A DNA stretch of 64,000 nucleotides from Neomesorhizobium albiziae. Lineage in GTDB: Bacteria > Pseudomonadota > Alphaproteobacteria > Rhizobiales > Rhizobiaceae. Numbering within the stretch: the first letter of the stretch is position 1; every line of letters starts with the position of its first letter. Location: the NCBI RefSeq assembly GCF_900114255.1, contig NZ_FOSL01000001.1, forward strand, positions 186,001 to 250,000, in the 5' to 3' direction. Shown here one piece after another: positions 25,927-34,961 of the stretch. The notes under the pieces were generated by a model. The model saw only the letters and a program-made list of their open reading frames with translations. It did no database searches and was not told the DNA's origin. The translations under genes and the position numbers were made by a program.

Positions 25927-27504
25927 ATGACCGCTGCACTGCACCCCGCCGAGCCGGTTCTGGCAACCGATCGCGCCCGCCGCGGCGGCCGTGCAGGAAA
26001 GCGCGCCGGCGGTTCGGCGGCTTTCGAACAGCCGGCGTTCCGGCAGCTGAAAAATCCGCTGCAGCCGACCAGGCTGGTTTCAGACGACGAACTGGAATCG
26101 ATCCACCTCGCCTCGCTGCGCGTGCTCAGGGAAATCGGGGTGGATGTGCTGCATGACGGCGCCCGCCAGATCATGAAGGAACATGGCGCCGACGTGCGCG
26201 CCGGTTCCGAGCGCGTGCGTTTCGACAGCGACATGATTCTGGAGCTGATTTCGCATTGCCCGTCGGAATTCACCATCCATGCCCGCAACCCGGCCCACAA
26301 TGTGCGCTTCGGCGGCGACAATTTGATCATTTCGATGATGGCGTCGGCGCCCAACTGCTCCGACGTCGACCGTGGCCGCCGGCCCGGCAACCAAGTCGAC
26401 TACCGCAATTTCCTCAAGCTCGCGCAGATGCACAACATTCTCAACTGCACGGGCGGCTACCCCGTCGAGCCGATCGACATCCATCCGTCGATCCGCCACC
26501 TCGAATGCATACGCGACCTCGCGCTGCTCACCGACAAGGTGTTCCACATCTATTCGCTCGGTAAGGAGCGCAATGTCGACGGCATCGAGATCACCCGCAT
26601 CGCCCGCGGCATTTCCCGCGAGCAATTGATGGACGAACCGTCGGTCTTCACCATCATCAACACCAACTCGCCGCTCAAGCTCGACGTGCCGATGATGGAA
26701 GGCATCATCCAGATGTCGTCGATGGGCCAGGTGGTCATCGTCACCCCCTTCACGCTGTCTGGCGCCATGGCGCCGGTGACGATCGCCGGGGCGCTGGTCC
26801 AGCAGAATGCCGAAGCGCTGGCCGGAATCGCCTTTTCGCAGATGGTGCGCAAGGGCGCGCCGGTCGGCTACGGCGGCTTCACCTCGAATGTCGACATGAA
26901 GTCGGGCGCGCCCGCCTTCGGCACGCCGGAATACATGAAGGCGCAGCTTGTCGGCGGCCAGCTGGCGCGCCGCTACAACATCCCCTACCGCACCTCGAAC
27001 ACCTGCGCCGCCAACACGGTCGACGCCCAGGCCGCCTATGAAAGCGTCTTCTCGCTATGGGGCGCCGTGCAGGGCGGTGGCAACCTGATGATGCACGCCG
27101 CCGGCTGGCTCGAGGGCGGCCTGCGCTGCTCCTTCGAGAAAACCATCCTCGACATCGATCTCCTGCAGATGGTGGCGGAATTCCTGACGCCGCTCGATCT
27201 TTCCGACGAGGCTTTGGGCTTCGACGCCATCCAGTCGGTCGGCCCGGGCGGCCATTTCTTCGGCACCCAGCACACCCAGGACCGCTACAAGACAGCCTTC
27301 TATTCGCCGATCATCTCCGACTGGCGCAATTTCGAGACCTGGGCCGAGGCCGGTTCGCCAACCGCAATCGACCGCGCCAACCGCGTCTGGAAGGAGCGGC
27401 TTGCAACCTACGAGGAGCCGTACATCGACCCGGCGATCCGCGAGGAACTCAACGCCTTTGTCGACAAGCGCATCGCCGAAGGCGGAGCGCCGACGGATTT
27501 TTGA
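25927..27504 (+). CDS. MttB-family (non-pyrrolysine) corrinoid methyltransferase, first copy
   Basis: A 525-residue protein of the trimethylamine methyltransferase (MttB) superfamily, which moves a methyl group from a quaternary or tertiary amine to the cobalt of a corrinoid protein. The TIM-barrel features NCTGGYPVEPIDI, VTPFTLSGAMAPVTIAG and KSGAPAFGTPEYMKAQLVGG are clear. Where archaeal MttB has pyrrolysine (after the last segment) this protein reads PYRTSNTCAANTVDAQ, with no in-frame TAG, placing it with betaine, carnitine or proline-betaine demethylases. The N-terminal 45 residues are basic and Ala/Gly rich. I chose ATG 25927, which has GAGG upstream, over ATG 25915. A dimethylglycine-dehydrogenase-like gene follows. 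Confidence 0.88.
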   Translation: MTAALHPAEPVLATDRARRGGRAGKRAGGSAAFEQPAFRQLKNPLQPTRLVSDDELESIHLASLRVLREIGVDVLHDGARQIMKEHGADVRAGSERVRFDSDMILELISHCPSEFTIHARNPAHNVRFGGDNLIISMMASAPNCSDVDRGRRPGNQVDYRNFLKLAQMHNILNCTGGYPVEPIDIHPSIRHLECIRDLALLTDKVFHIYSLGKERNVDGIEITRIARGISREQLMDEPSVFTIINTNSPLKLDVPMMEGIIQMSSMGQVVIVTPFTLSGAMAPVTIAGALVQQNAEALAGIAFSQMVRKGAPVGYGGFTSNVDMKSGAPAFGTPEYMKAQLVGGQLARRYNIPYRTSNTCAANTVDAQAAYESVFSLWGAVQGGGNLMMHAAGWLEGGLRCSFEKTILDIDLLQMVAEFLTPLDLSDEALGFDAIQSVGPGGHFFGTQHTQDRYKTAFYSPIISDWRNFETWAEAGSPTAIDRANRVWKERLATYEEPYIDPAIREELNAFVDKRIAEGGAPTDF

Positions 27505-27519
27505 GCGTTGTCGACCGTC

Positions 27520-28161
27520 ATGTCAGATAAGGATCGACCCCCACTCCGGTCCGCTACGCGGACCACCTCTCCCCCGTTCGACGGGGGAGAGGAAATGCGC
27601 GAACTCACGACGCCTGGCATCCTTCCTCTCCCTCCGGAGGGGGGAGAGGTGGCGCCGCGCAGCGGCGACGGAGTGGGGGAAGGCCTTTCCAAAAGCAGAA
27701 GCCGCCGCAAACCAGGTATTACCGGCCGGGCGCGCGATCTCAGGCAGCGCGATAACCAAGCTGAGGCAATGCTGTGGCTCGAGTTGAAGCGTCGCCAACT
27801 CGGTGGTTACAAATTCACGCGTCAGTTCCCGATCGGACCATATTTCGCTGACTTCGCTTGCCGGGAGAAATCCCTCGTCGTCGAAATCGACGGCAGCCAG
27901 CACGCCGACAACGCCTACGATCGACGCCGAGACGAATTCATGCGCTTGGCAGGCTATTCGACCCTTCGCTTCTGGAATCACGACGTCCTGAAACACCGCG
28001 TCTCCGTCTGCGAAACCATCCTGGCCGCGCTCGATGGGCGATTGGCCGAAGACGTTACCGCAGCGGACCTGCGATTTGTCTACAGCCCACAAGCCAACCC
28101 GCCGCCGATCGCAGGACCGGGCTTCGGGCCATTGAATCAACTTCTGATAAACGAGAAATAA
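27520..28161 (+). CDS. DUF559 endonuclease-like protein with repeat-derived N-terminus
   Basis: Residues from about 60 to 170 form a DUF559 domain, related to very-short-patch-repair (Vsr) type nucleases: RQRDNQAEAMLWLELKRR, then FTRQFPIGPYFADFAC, EIDGSQH and the closing RFWNHDVLKH. The first 55 or so residues (TTSPPFDGGEE, LPLPPEGGEVAP) are simply a translation of repeat E1. The open frame allows ATG 27520 (213 residues) or an internal GTG at 27673 within the end of the repeat, which would give a normal-length DUF559 protein. The role of the family is not established. It interrupts the methyltransferase and flavoprotein pair. Confidence 0.75.
   Translation: MSDKDRPPLRSATRTTSPPFDGGEEMRELTTPGILPLPPEGGEVAPRSGDGVGEGLSKSRSRRKPGITGRARDLRQRDNQAEAMLWLELKRRQLGGYKFTRQFPIGPYFADFACREKSLVVEIDGSQHADNAYDRRRDEFMRLAGYSTLRFWNHDVLKHRVSVCETILAALDGRLAEDVTAADLRFVYSPQANPPPIAGPGFGPLNQLLINEK
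27534..27682. repeat. Family E palindromic element, copy E1
   Basis: It contains four stems: GGTCCGC-TAC-GCGGACC (27548-27564), CTCTCCCCC / GGGGGAGAG, CTCCCTCC / GGAGGGGGGAG, and a GC stem before GGAGTGGGGGAAGG. Copy E2 at 58553 has the same layout with different but still paired stem bases. Confidence 0.85.
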
Positions 28162-28165
28162 CCAT

Positions 28166-30742
28166 ATGAAATCCCACGTTAAAGCGGTTGTCATCGGCGG
28201 CGGCGTCGTCGGCTGTTCGGTGCTGTTCCACCTCGCCCGCGCCGGCTGGACCGACGTCATGCTGATCGAGCGCTCGGAGCTCACCTCCGGCTCGTCCTGG
28301 CATGCCGCCGGCGGCTTCCACACGCTGAACGGCGATCCCAACGTCGCCAAGCTGCAGGCCTATACCGTGCAGCTCTACAAGGAGATCGAGGAGCTTTCCG
28401 GCCAATCCTGCGGCCTGCACCTCACCGGCGGCGTGATGATGGCCGATACGCCCGAGCGCATGGATTTCCTGCGTCTCAGCCACGCCAAGGGTCGCTATCT
28501 CGGCATGGAAACCGAGCTGATCACCCCGTCCGAGGCCAAGGCGATGTTCCCGCTGATGGACGAGAAAAACTTCGTCGGCGCCATGTGGGACCCGGTCGAG
28601 GGCCATCTCGACCCGTCCGGCACAACCCATGCCTACGCCAAGGCGGCGAAGAACCTCGGCGCCGAGATAGTATTGCGCAACCGCGTCGTCGAATTGACGC
28701 AGGATCCGGATGGCACGTGGAACGTCATCACCGAGCAAGGCACGGTGAAAGCCGAGCACGTGGTCAACTGCGGCGGCCTGTGGGCGCGCGAGGTCGGCCG
28801 GATGGTGGGCGTTGAGCTGCCCCTGCTTGCCATGGAGCACATGTACCTGCTCACCGAGCCGATGCCGGAGGTCGAGGCCTTCAACAAGGAAACCGGCCGC
28901 GAGATGATCGGCGTCATCGACTTCAAGGGCGAGATTTACACCCGCCAGGAGCGCAACGGCATCCTGCTCGGCACCTATGAAAAGGCCGCCAAGCCGTGGT
29001 CGCCGGTCAACACTCCATGGAACTTCGGCCACGAATTGCTGCAGCCCGATATCGACCGCATCGCGCCGTCGCTGGAAGTCGGCTTCCGCCACTTCCCCGG
29101 CATCGAAAAGGCCGGCATCAAGCAGATCATCAACGGCCCCTTCACCTTTGCGCCGGACGGCAACCCGCTGGTCGGCCCGGTGCAGGGCCTCACCAATTTC
29201 TGGTGCGCCTGCGCGGTCATGGCCGGCTTCAGCCAAGGCGGCGGCGTCGGGCTGGCGCTGTCCAACTGGATGGTCAACGGCGACCCCGGCTTCGACGTCT
29301 GGGGCATGGACGTCGCCCGCTTCGGCGAGTGGGCCTCGCTGCGCTACACCAACGCCAAGGTGCGCGAAAACTATTCCAGGCGTTTTTCCATCCGCTTCCC
29401 CAACGAGGAACTGCCCGCGGCAAGGCCCGCGCAGACCACGCCGCTCTACGACACGATGGTCGCCAACAACGCCGTCATGGGCGACTCGTGGGGCCTGGAG
29501 ACACCTTTGTGGTTTGCGCCGAAGGGCAGCGAGCCGAAGGACATTGTCTCTTTCCACCGCTCCAACGATTTCGAGCATATCGGCAACGAGGTGCGGACGA
29601 CGCGCGAACGCGTCGGCGTCACCGAGATCGCCAACTTCGCCAAATATGAAGTGTCGGGTCCAGGTGCCGAAGATTTCCTCAACCGGCTGATGACCAACCG
29701 CATGCCGAAAAAGGGCCGGCTGGTGCTCACCCCGATGCTCAACGAATTCGGCCGCCTGATCGGCGATTTCACCATCGCCAAGACCGCCGACGAGAAGTTC
29801 ATGATCTGGGGTTCTTCGGCGGCGCAGAAATACCACATGCGCTGGTTCGAAAAGCAGCTGCCGAAGGATGGTTCCGTCAGGCTCCACCGCTTCGACCAGA
29901 CGCTGGTCGGCCTGTCGATCGCCGGCCCGAAAGCGCAGGCGCTGCTTGCCAAGCTGGTCGATGAGGACGTTTCGACCAAAGCCTTCCGCTTCATGGATTT
30001 CCGCGAAATGGCGGTCGGCGGCGCCCCCTGCATGGTCAACCGCATCACCTACACCGGCGATCTCGGCTACGAGATCTGGATGGCGCCGGCTTACCAGCGT
30101 CTGGTTTATGCGGCGATCAAGCAGGCCGGCGAGGAATTCGGCATCGTCGATTTCGGCATGCGCGCCTTGTTGTCGATGCGGCTGGAGAAGAACTTCCCGA
30201 CCTGGTTCCGCGAGCTGAGGCCCATCTATGGCGTCTTCGAAGGTTCGATGGACCGTTTCATCAAGATGGAGAAGAACGACTTCATCGGCCGCGATGCCGC
30301 AGCCAGGGAGCTGGAGGCCGGGCCGAAGCTGCGCCGCGTCTCCTTCCTGGTCGACGCCAGGGATGCCGACGTGATGGGCGACGAGCCGATCTGGGCGAAA
30401 GTGCCGACCGATTACGGCACGGTGGAAAAGCCGCACGGCTATGGCGCGCCGCGCTTCGACGAGAGTGGCAAGGAAGTCAGCGGCTCGAAGGCCGCCAACG
30501 GCAGCGATTCCTCCGGCATCCGCGGCATCGTCGACGGCGACTGGCGCGTCGTCGGCTGGGTCACCTCCGGCGGCTTTGCGCATTACGTCGAGAAATCGAT
30601 GGCGCAGGGCTACGTGCCGGCAGCGCTTGCCGAGAACGAGGCCGAAGGCCTGTTCGAGATCGAAATCCTCGGCCGCCGCCGCCCCGCCCGCATCAACGTC
30701 GCCCCACCCTTCGACCCTGCTGGCGAAAAGATGCGGGGTTGA
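28166..30742 (+). CDS. Dimethylglycine/sarcosine dehydrogenase-like flavoprotein with GcvT domain, first copy
   Basis: An 858-residue two-part enzyme. The N-terminal half is a D-amino-acid-oxidase-fold flavoprotein with the dinucleotide motif VVIGGGVVGCSV and the SSWHAAG motif, whose His46 matches the residue that covalently holds FAD in dimethylglycine dehydrogenase. The C-terminal half is a GcvT-like folate domain (GPKAQALLAKL, TYTGDLGYEIW, ALLSMRLEKNFPTW), expected to form 5,10-methylene-THF from the removed methyl group. It lies between the DUF559 gene and NYN, with MttB upstream. It probably demethylates a tertiary amine made by MttB, such as dimethylglycine (inference). The terminal domain has an extra stretch near residues 755-785 that is rich in Gly/Ser. 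Confidence 0.87.
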   Translation: MKSHVKAVVIGGGVVGCSVLFHLARAGWTDVMLIERSELTSGSSWHAAGGFHTLNGDPNVAKLQAYTVQLYKEIEELSGQSCGLHLTGGVMMADTPERMDFLRLSHAKGRYLGMETELITPSEAKAMFPLMDEKNFVGAMWDPVEGHLDPSGTTHAYAKAAKNLGAEIVLRNRVVELTQDPDGTWNVITEQGTVKAEHVVNCGGLWAREVGRMVGVELPLLAMEHMYLLTEPMPEVEAFNKETGREMIGVIDFKGEIYTRQERNGILLGTYEKAAKPWSPVNTPWNFGHELLQPDIDRIAPSLEVGFRHFPGIEKAGIKQIINGPFTFAPDGNPLVGPVQGLTNFWCACAVMAGFSQGGGVGLALSNWMVNGDPGFDVWGMDVARFGEWASLRYTNAKVRENYSRRFSIRFPNEELPAARPAQTTPLYDTMVANNAVMGDSWGLETPLWFAPKGSEPKDIVSFHRSNDFEHIGNEVRTTRERVGVTEIANFAKYEVSGPGAEDFLNRLMTNRMPKKGRLVLTPMLNEFGRLIGDFTIAKTADEKFMIWGSSAAQKYHMRWFEKQLPKDGSVRLHRFDQTLVGLSIAGPKAQALLAKLVDEDVSTKAFRFMDFREMAVGGAPCMVNRITYTGDLGYEIWMAPAYQRLVYAAIKQAGEEFGIVDFGMRALLSMRLEKNFPTWFRELRPIYGVFEGSMDRFIKMEKNDFIGRDAAARELEAGPKLRRVSFLVDARDADVMGDEPIWAKVPTDYGTVEKPHGYGAPRFDESGKEVSGSKAANGSDSSGIRGIVDGDWRVVGWVTSGGFAHYVEKSMAQGYVPAALAENEAEGLFEIEILGRRRPARINVAPPFDPAGEKMRG

Positions 30743-31518
30743 TGTCGTTGGCGATTGAAAGCCGCTCACCGAGGCTCGCGGTCCTGATCGACGCTGACAA
30801 TACGTCAGCAAAGATCGCGGACGGCCTCTTCGAGGAGATCGCCAAGATCGGCGAAGCGAGTGTTCGGCGCATCTATGGCGACTTCTCCAGCACGCGAATG
30901 AAGTCCTGGGCTGACATTCTCGCAAAGCACGCGATTATCCCCCAGCAGCAGTTTGCCTACACGAGCGGAAAGAACGCTTCCGACATCACGCTTGTGATTG
31001 ATGCGATGGACCTTCTTCACAGCGGCCGGTTTGATGGTTTCTGCCTCGTGTCTTCCGATAGCGATTTCACGCGGCTGGCGTCGAGAATTCGCGAGCATGG
31101 CATAGACGTGTTCGGCTTCGGTGAGCAAAAAACGCCGGAGAGTTTCCGCCAAGCCTGCAGGCGGTTTATCTACACGGAAAACTTGCTGCAGGCGGCTTCC
31201 GGTGGTCAACCAAGGCCCGATGCCGCGAAGAAGCCCCTTGTCGAGCCGAAGGAAGCCATTCCGATCCTGCGCAAGGCGGTCGAGCAGGTCGTGGAGCAGT
31301 TGGAGTCCGGCGACGGCTGGGTGCTTCTTGGTTCGGTCGGAAAGAGCCTCGCCAACCTCGCGCCGGATTTCGACTCCCGCACATACGGCTTTCGCAAGCT
31401 GATCGACCTCGTGAGGGACATCGGCACGTTCGACGTCGACCATGCCGAAGGCAAGGCGCCGCGTATCAAGCTGAAGAGCGCAACCGAGTCAAAGCGCAGA
31501 TCGGGTGGACGACGTTGA
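30742..31518 (+). CDS. NYN-domain (PIN-like) RNase-type protein with OST-HTH/LOTUS region
   Basis: A 258-residue protein. The N-terminal NYN domain has the acidic metal-binding set of the PIN-like fold: VLIDADN, SDITLVIDAMD and CLVSSDSDFTRLA. The C-terminal stretch GDGWVLLGSVGKSLANLAPDFDSRTYGFRKL matches the OST-HTH/LOTUS RNA-binding domain (my split: 1-140 and 175-250). Its ATG overlaps the TGA of the flavoprotein gene by one base, and its TGA overlaps the TTG start of the next gene, so it is inserted tightly in a metabolic operon. Family members cleave or bind RNA; the target is unknown. Confidence 0.88.
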   Translation: MSLAIESRSPRLAVLIDADNTSAKIADGLFEEIAKIGEASVRRIYGDFSSTRMKSWADILAKHAIIPQQQFAYTSGKNASDITLVIDAMDLLHSGRFDGFCLVSSDSDFTRLASRIREHGIDVFGFGEQKTPESFRQACRRFIYTENLLQAASGGQPRPDAAKKPLVEPKEAIPILRKAVEQVVEQLESGDGWVLLGSVGKSLANLAPDFDSRTYGFRKLIDLVRDIGTFDVDHAEGKAPRIKLKSATESKRRSGGRR

Positions 31519-32858
31519 CTTCCAATTTCGGGCGCCATCGCAAGATCATGCCTTTCGAGCCGGGCTCGGTCGAGCAGTTGCGCGAGAGCGCCCGCGACAA
31601 GGCAGCCTCCCTCAACCAGCATGTTCTGGGCTACGGGCAAGCCGCAGAGGCCGAATGGGCCGCCGCCGGCATCCCTGCGCCTGACCTGCCGGCGATGCGG
31701 AAATACCGTCTGCAGCGCATCCGCGCCCAACTGAAGCGCCGCGGCTATGCCGGCGCGCTGCTCTACGACCCGGTCAACATCCGCTACGCCACGGATTCCA
31801 CCAACATGCAGCTGTGGGTCGCCCACAACCCGACCCGCCACTGCTTCGTTGCGGCGGAAGGCCCGGTGGTGCTGTTCGATTATTTCTCCTGCGAGCACCT
31901 GTCGGACCATTCCGGTGTCGTCGACGAGGTGCGACCGGCCGTATCTTGGATGTATCTCTACGGCGGCGAGTTAAGCGAACAGCGCGTCAAGCGCTGGGCG
32001 GGTGGCATTGCCGATCTCGTGCGCGAGCATGGCGGCGGCAACCGGCGCATCGCCGTCGACCACCTCGACGCTGAAGGCGTCGAGGAACTCGCCCGACTGG
32101 GCATCACCATCGGCAACGGCGATGCCGTGATGGAGAACGCGCGGCTGATCAAGTCGCCCGACGAAATCCTTGCCATGCGTCGCTCCATCGTCGCCTGCGA
32201 GGCCGCGATGGGAGAAATGGAAGCCGCGCTGAAGCCCGGCATTTCCGAAAACGAACTGTGGGCCGAACTGCACCGCGGCAACATCGCGCGCGGCGGCGAG
32301 TGGATCGAGACGCGGCTGCTGTCGTCGGGTCCGCGCACCAATCCCTGGTTCCAGGAGTGCTCAGCGCGAAAAATCGAGGCCGGCGACCTCGTCGCGTTCG
32401 ACACCGACCTCATCGGCCCTTACGGCTTCTGCGCCGACCTGTCGCGCACCTGGCTCTGCGGTGACGGCAAGCCGAGCAACGAGCAGCGAGACCTCTACCG
32501 CATCGCGGCCGACCAGATCGCCCACAACACCGACCTGATGCAGCCCGGCATCGGCTTCCGCGAACTCGCCGAGCGCTCGAAGAACCCGCCGGAGGACTGT
32601 TTTCCCGCCCGCTACGGCGTTCTCTATCATGGGGTCGGGCTGGCCGACGAATACCCGACGCTGCCGCACGCCGCCGACTGGACCGCCGACACGCCGGATG
32701 GCGTGCTCGAACCCGGCATGGTGCTCTGCGTGGAGAGCTATATCGGCCGGCTCGGCGGCCACGAAGGCGTGAAGATCGAGGAGCAGGTGCTGATCACCGA
32801 AACCGGCAACAGGCAGCTTTCGGCCTATCCGCTGGATGCGAGGCTGCTGGCCGACTGA
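31515..32858 (+). CDS. M24-family enzyme similar to DMSP lyase DddP
   Basis: A 447-residue member of the creatinase/prolidase (M24) fold. Unlike ordinary peptidases it carries strings I associate with DddP: NIRYATDSTNMQLW, RGGEWIETRLLSSGPRTNP and FDTDLIGPYGFCADLSRTW, with two metal aspartates and a third later. The other ligands appear as H in YHGVGLADEYP and E in LEPGMVLCVES and KIEEQVL. The aspartate after VGLA corresponds to the residue reported as catalytic in DddP. The start is a TTG at 31515 overlapping the NYN stop; the N-terminal RHRKI matches DddP better than the internal ATG 31548. DddP activity is plausible but substrate drift is common. Confidence 0.75.
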   Translation: MTSNFGRHRKIMPFEPGSVEQLRESARDKAASLNQHVLGYGQAAEAEWAAAGIPAPDLPAMRKYRLQRIRAQLKRRGYAGALLYDPVNIRYATDSTNMQLWVAHNPTRHCFVAAEGPVVLFDYFSCEHLSDHSGVVDEVRPAVSWMYLYGGELSEQRVKRWAGGIADLVREHGGGNRRIAVDHLDAEGVEELARLGITIGNGDAVMENARLIKSPDEILAMRRSIVACEAAMGEMEAALKPGISENELWAELHRGNIARGGEWIETRLLSSGPRTNPWFQECSARKIEAGDLVAFDTDLIGPYGFCADLSRTWLCGDGKPSNEQRDLYRIAADQIAHNTDLMQPGIGFRELAERSKNPPEDCFPARYGVLYHGVGLADEYPTLPHAADWTADTPDGVLEPGMVLCVESYIGRLGGHEGVKIEEQVLITETGNRQLSAYPLDARLLAD

Positions 32859-33000
32859 GCTTTCTCCGGCCTTTTCGCCGTCTGGCATATCGGTTTAATG
32901 TAGAAACGGCGCTTTGGCCGGTAGCCCTCCGCGCCGCTGATACGGATAGTGGACGTGCTTTATAGCGCCCCTTCCTCCCTCTCCCGGATTGAGCCACACA

Positions 33001-34026
33001 ATGTCACAGATTTCCCGCATCGGTTTTTCCGCCCTGGCGCTTGCAGCCAGCCTCGCAGCGCCCGCCGCTTTCGCGCAAGAAACCCTGGCCCCGAAAGTGC
33101 TGGTCATCACCATGTTCGGCGGCGAGACGAAACCCTGGCTCGAAGGCCGCAAGCTCGACACCAAGGTGGAGATACCCGGCCTGCCCAAGGAGTATCCCGA
33201 GGTCGCCTGCGATGACGCCGGGCTTTGCGTGATGACGACTGCGATGGGCTACGCCAACGCGGCAAGCTCAGTCTCGGCTGTTCTCCACAGCGGCCTTTTC
33301 GACTTGGAGAACAGCTACATCCTGATTGCCGGCATTGCCGGCGTCGACCCGGCCGACGGCACGCTGGGCTCCGCGCATTGGGCGCGTTTCGCGGTCGATG
33401 GGGGGCTGCGCCATGAGATCGACCCGCGCCAGATTCCGGCTGACTGGCCGGACGGCGTCGTCGCGCTCGGCGCCAAGCGTCCGGGCGAAAAGGCCGGCTG
33501 GGGCTCGGCAACGGAAATCTACAAGCTCAACGAAAAGCTTGCGAACAAGGCATTGGCGCTGACCGCCAAGGTCGAACTCGCCGACAGCGACGAGGCAAAG
33601 GCCTATCGCGCCGCCTACAAGACCGCGCCCGGCAACGCCGCTCCGGCGGTCAGCATCTGCGATACCCTGTCGACCGACACCTACTGGCACGGCTCGATGA
33701 CCGCCAAGAGCATGGGCGACTGGGTGTCGCTGCTGACCGAAGGCGCCGGCAACTACTGCACGACCCAGATGGAGGACAACGCCACGCTGACGTCGCTGCA
33801 GCGCGGCGCCGAGGCCGGGCTGCTCCAGTTCGACCGCATCGCACTTTTGCGCACCGCATCGAACTTCGACCGCGAGCCCGAGGGCATGACCGCCGCTGAG
33901 TCGCTCAGCGCCAAATCGGGTGGCTTCGGACCGGCCACCGCCAACGCCTACCGGGTCGGCTCGAAATTCGCCGACGCGGTGATCGAAGGCTGGGCGGAAT
34001 GGGAAAAGGGCGTGCCGGCGCAGTAG
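33001..34026 (+). CDS. Purine nucleoside permease (NUP family)
   Basis: A 341-residue secreted protein with a signal peptide (SQISRIGFSALALAASLAA, cleavage near AFAQ). The domain resembles nucleoside phosphorylase-like NUP proteins first described in yeast: VLVITMFGGETKPWLEG near the start, GIAGVDPADGTLGSAHWA and the closing GGFGPATANAYRVGSKF. It was described as a permease but the fold suggests a periplasmic binding or phosphorolytic protein. The ATG at 33001 was chosen over a TTG 12 bases earlier. It has no partner gene. Confidence 0.85.
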   Translation: MSQISRIGFSALALAASLAAPAAFAQETLAPKVLVITMFGGETKPWLEGRKLDTKVEIPGLPKEYPEVACDDAGLCVMTTAMGYANAASSVSAVLHSGLFDLENSYILIAGIAGVDPADGTLGSAHWARFAVDGGLRHEIDPRQIPADWPDGVVALGAKRPGEKAGWGSATEIYKLNEKLANKALALTAKVELADSDEAKAYRAAYKTAPGNAAPAVSICDTLSTDTYWHGSMTAKSMGDWVSLLTEGAGNYCTTQMEDNATLTSLQRGAEAGLLQFDRIALLRTASNFDREPEGMTAAESLSAKSGGFGPATANAYRVGSKFADAVIEGWAEWEKGVPAQ

Positions 34027-34085
34027 CTTGGAAACATCAGCTCAATAGCTGGAGCGCCATGCGCTTCAGGATCGGGGCGTCCGCC

Positions 34086-34916
34086 TTAACCTACCAGAGC
34101 CTCGGCCTCAGATATGCTGGCAACCGCGGCGCGCAGTTTCGCCACCAGCGCGTCCGGCGTCGTACGGGCGGTGATGTAGGGGAGGCCCTTGCGGCGGGCG
34201 GTCCAGCCGACGACATCGACCCTTGCCGCCGCCGGCTCGAAACGCTGCGCCAGCGCGAAGCTGCGGCAGTCGATTGCCGCGACGTCCGCCTTGCCTTCGG
34301 CCACCGACATGATCGACTGCCGGTGGCCGCCGCTCTCGATTTTTCCGGAGAAGATATCGAGGCTCTCGCCAGTAGCCCCCAGGTCGCGCGTCAGCGCGAT
34401 GATGCCCGACATGGAATCGAGGCTGTTGTAGGCCAGGCGCTTGCCACGCAGGAGATCGAGCGGGATCGCGGCCTTGCCGTTCGCAGGCGCTGCTACATCC
34501 CCCGCAGGAGGGCTATTCCTGCGCCGCATTACTAGCGCGCTCGAGTAAAACTCCCCCTGCCCGCCCTCGAACGCGCCGTAGCTCGGCTGGCCGATCACCT
34601 GCACGTGCCGGGCAAGGCCGAGCTCCATCGGCCCCCAGCAGGTCTGTGTGAACAGCAGTTGCGGATGCAGCCACAGCGCATGGAAATCGAGTTCGTCGGG
34701 CGCAAGCGTCGCCGGGTCGGCTGCGATCACCCGGCCGTTCGCATCGCGGATGCCGCCCGGCACAGCCGGCAGGTCGGCGTTGCGCCGCACGATCCGCGCC
34801 GGTGCGTCTATGCCGTGGTCCCGCAGGGCGCCGCGAAGCCGCGCCCATTCGGCGTCGGTCTCCGCACCGGTCTCCGGCCATTCATACATGGGAAGCGCTG
34901 CGATAAATTCGGTCAT
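34086..34916 (-). CDS. PhnD-like phosphate/phosphonate-type substrate-binding protein
   Basis: A 276-residue protein with the PhnD/transferrin-fold outline: MTEFIAALPMYEWPET at the start, LWLHPQLLFTQTCWGPME, an IALTRDLGATG-type hinge and SVAEGKADVAAIDC near the middle. No signal peptide is visible, which is unusual for a binding protein, so it may be a cytosolic sensor or enzyme of this fold. Repeat A7 and the desaturase gene lie upstream on the same strand. Confidence 0.72.
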   Translation of the reverse strand: MTEFIAALPMYEWPETGAETDAEWARLRGALRDHGIDAPARIVRRNADLPAVPGGIRDANGRVIAADPATLAPDELDFHALWLHPQLLFTQTCWGPMELGLARHVQVIGQPSYGAFEGGQGEFYSSALVMRRRNSPPAGDVAAPANGKAAIPLDLLRGKRLAYNSLDSMSGIIALTRDLGATGESLDIFSGKIESGGHRQSIMSVAEGKADVAAIDCRSFALAQRFEPAAARVDVVGWTARRKGLPYITARTTPDALVAKLRAAVASISEAEALVG

Positions 34917-34961
34917 GCCGTCACATCTGGAGATTGCGCGGAAGAATGCAAGCGGCGCGCA

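Noticed and set aside
28055-30925. A 956-residue open frame on the minus strand opposite the flavoprotein gene
   Set aside because: It is antisense to a clear dimethylglycine-dehydrogenase-like gene, has no domain and no ribosome site, and is the kind of shadow frame expected in GC-rich codon usage.
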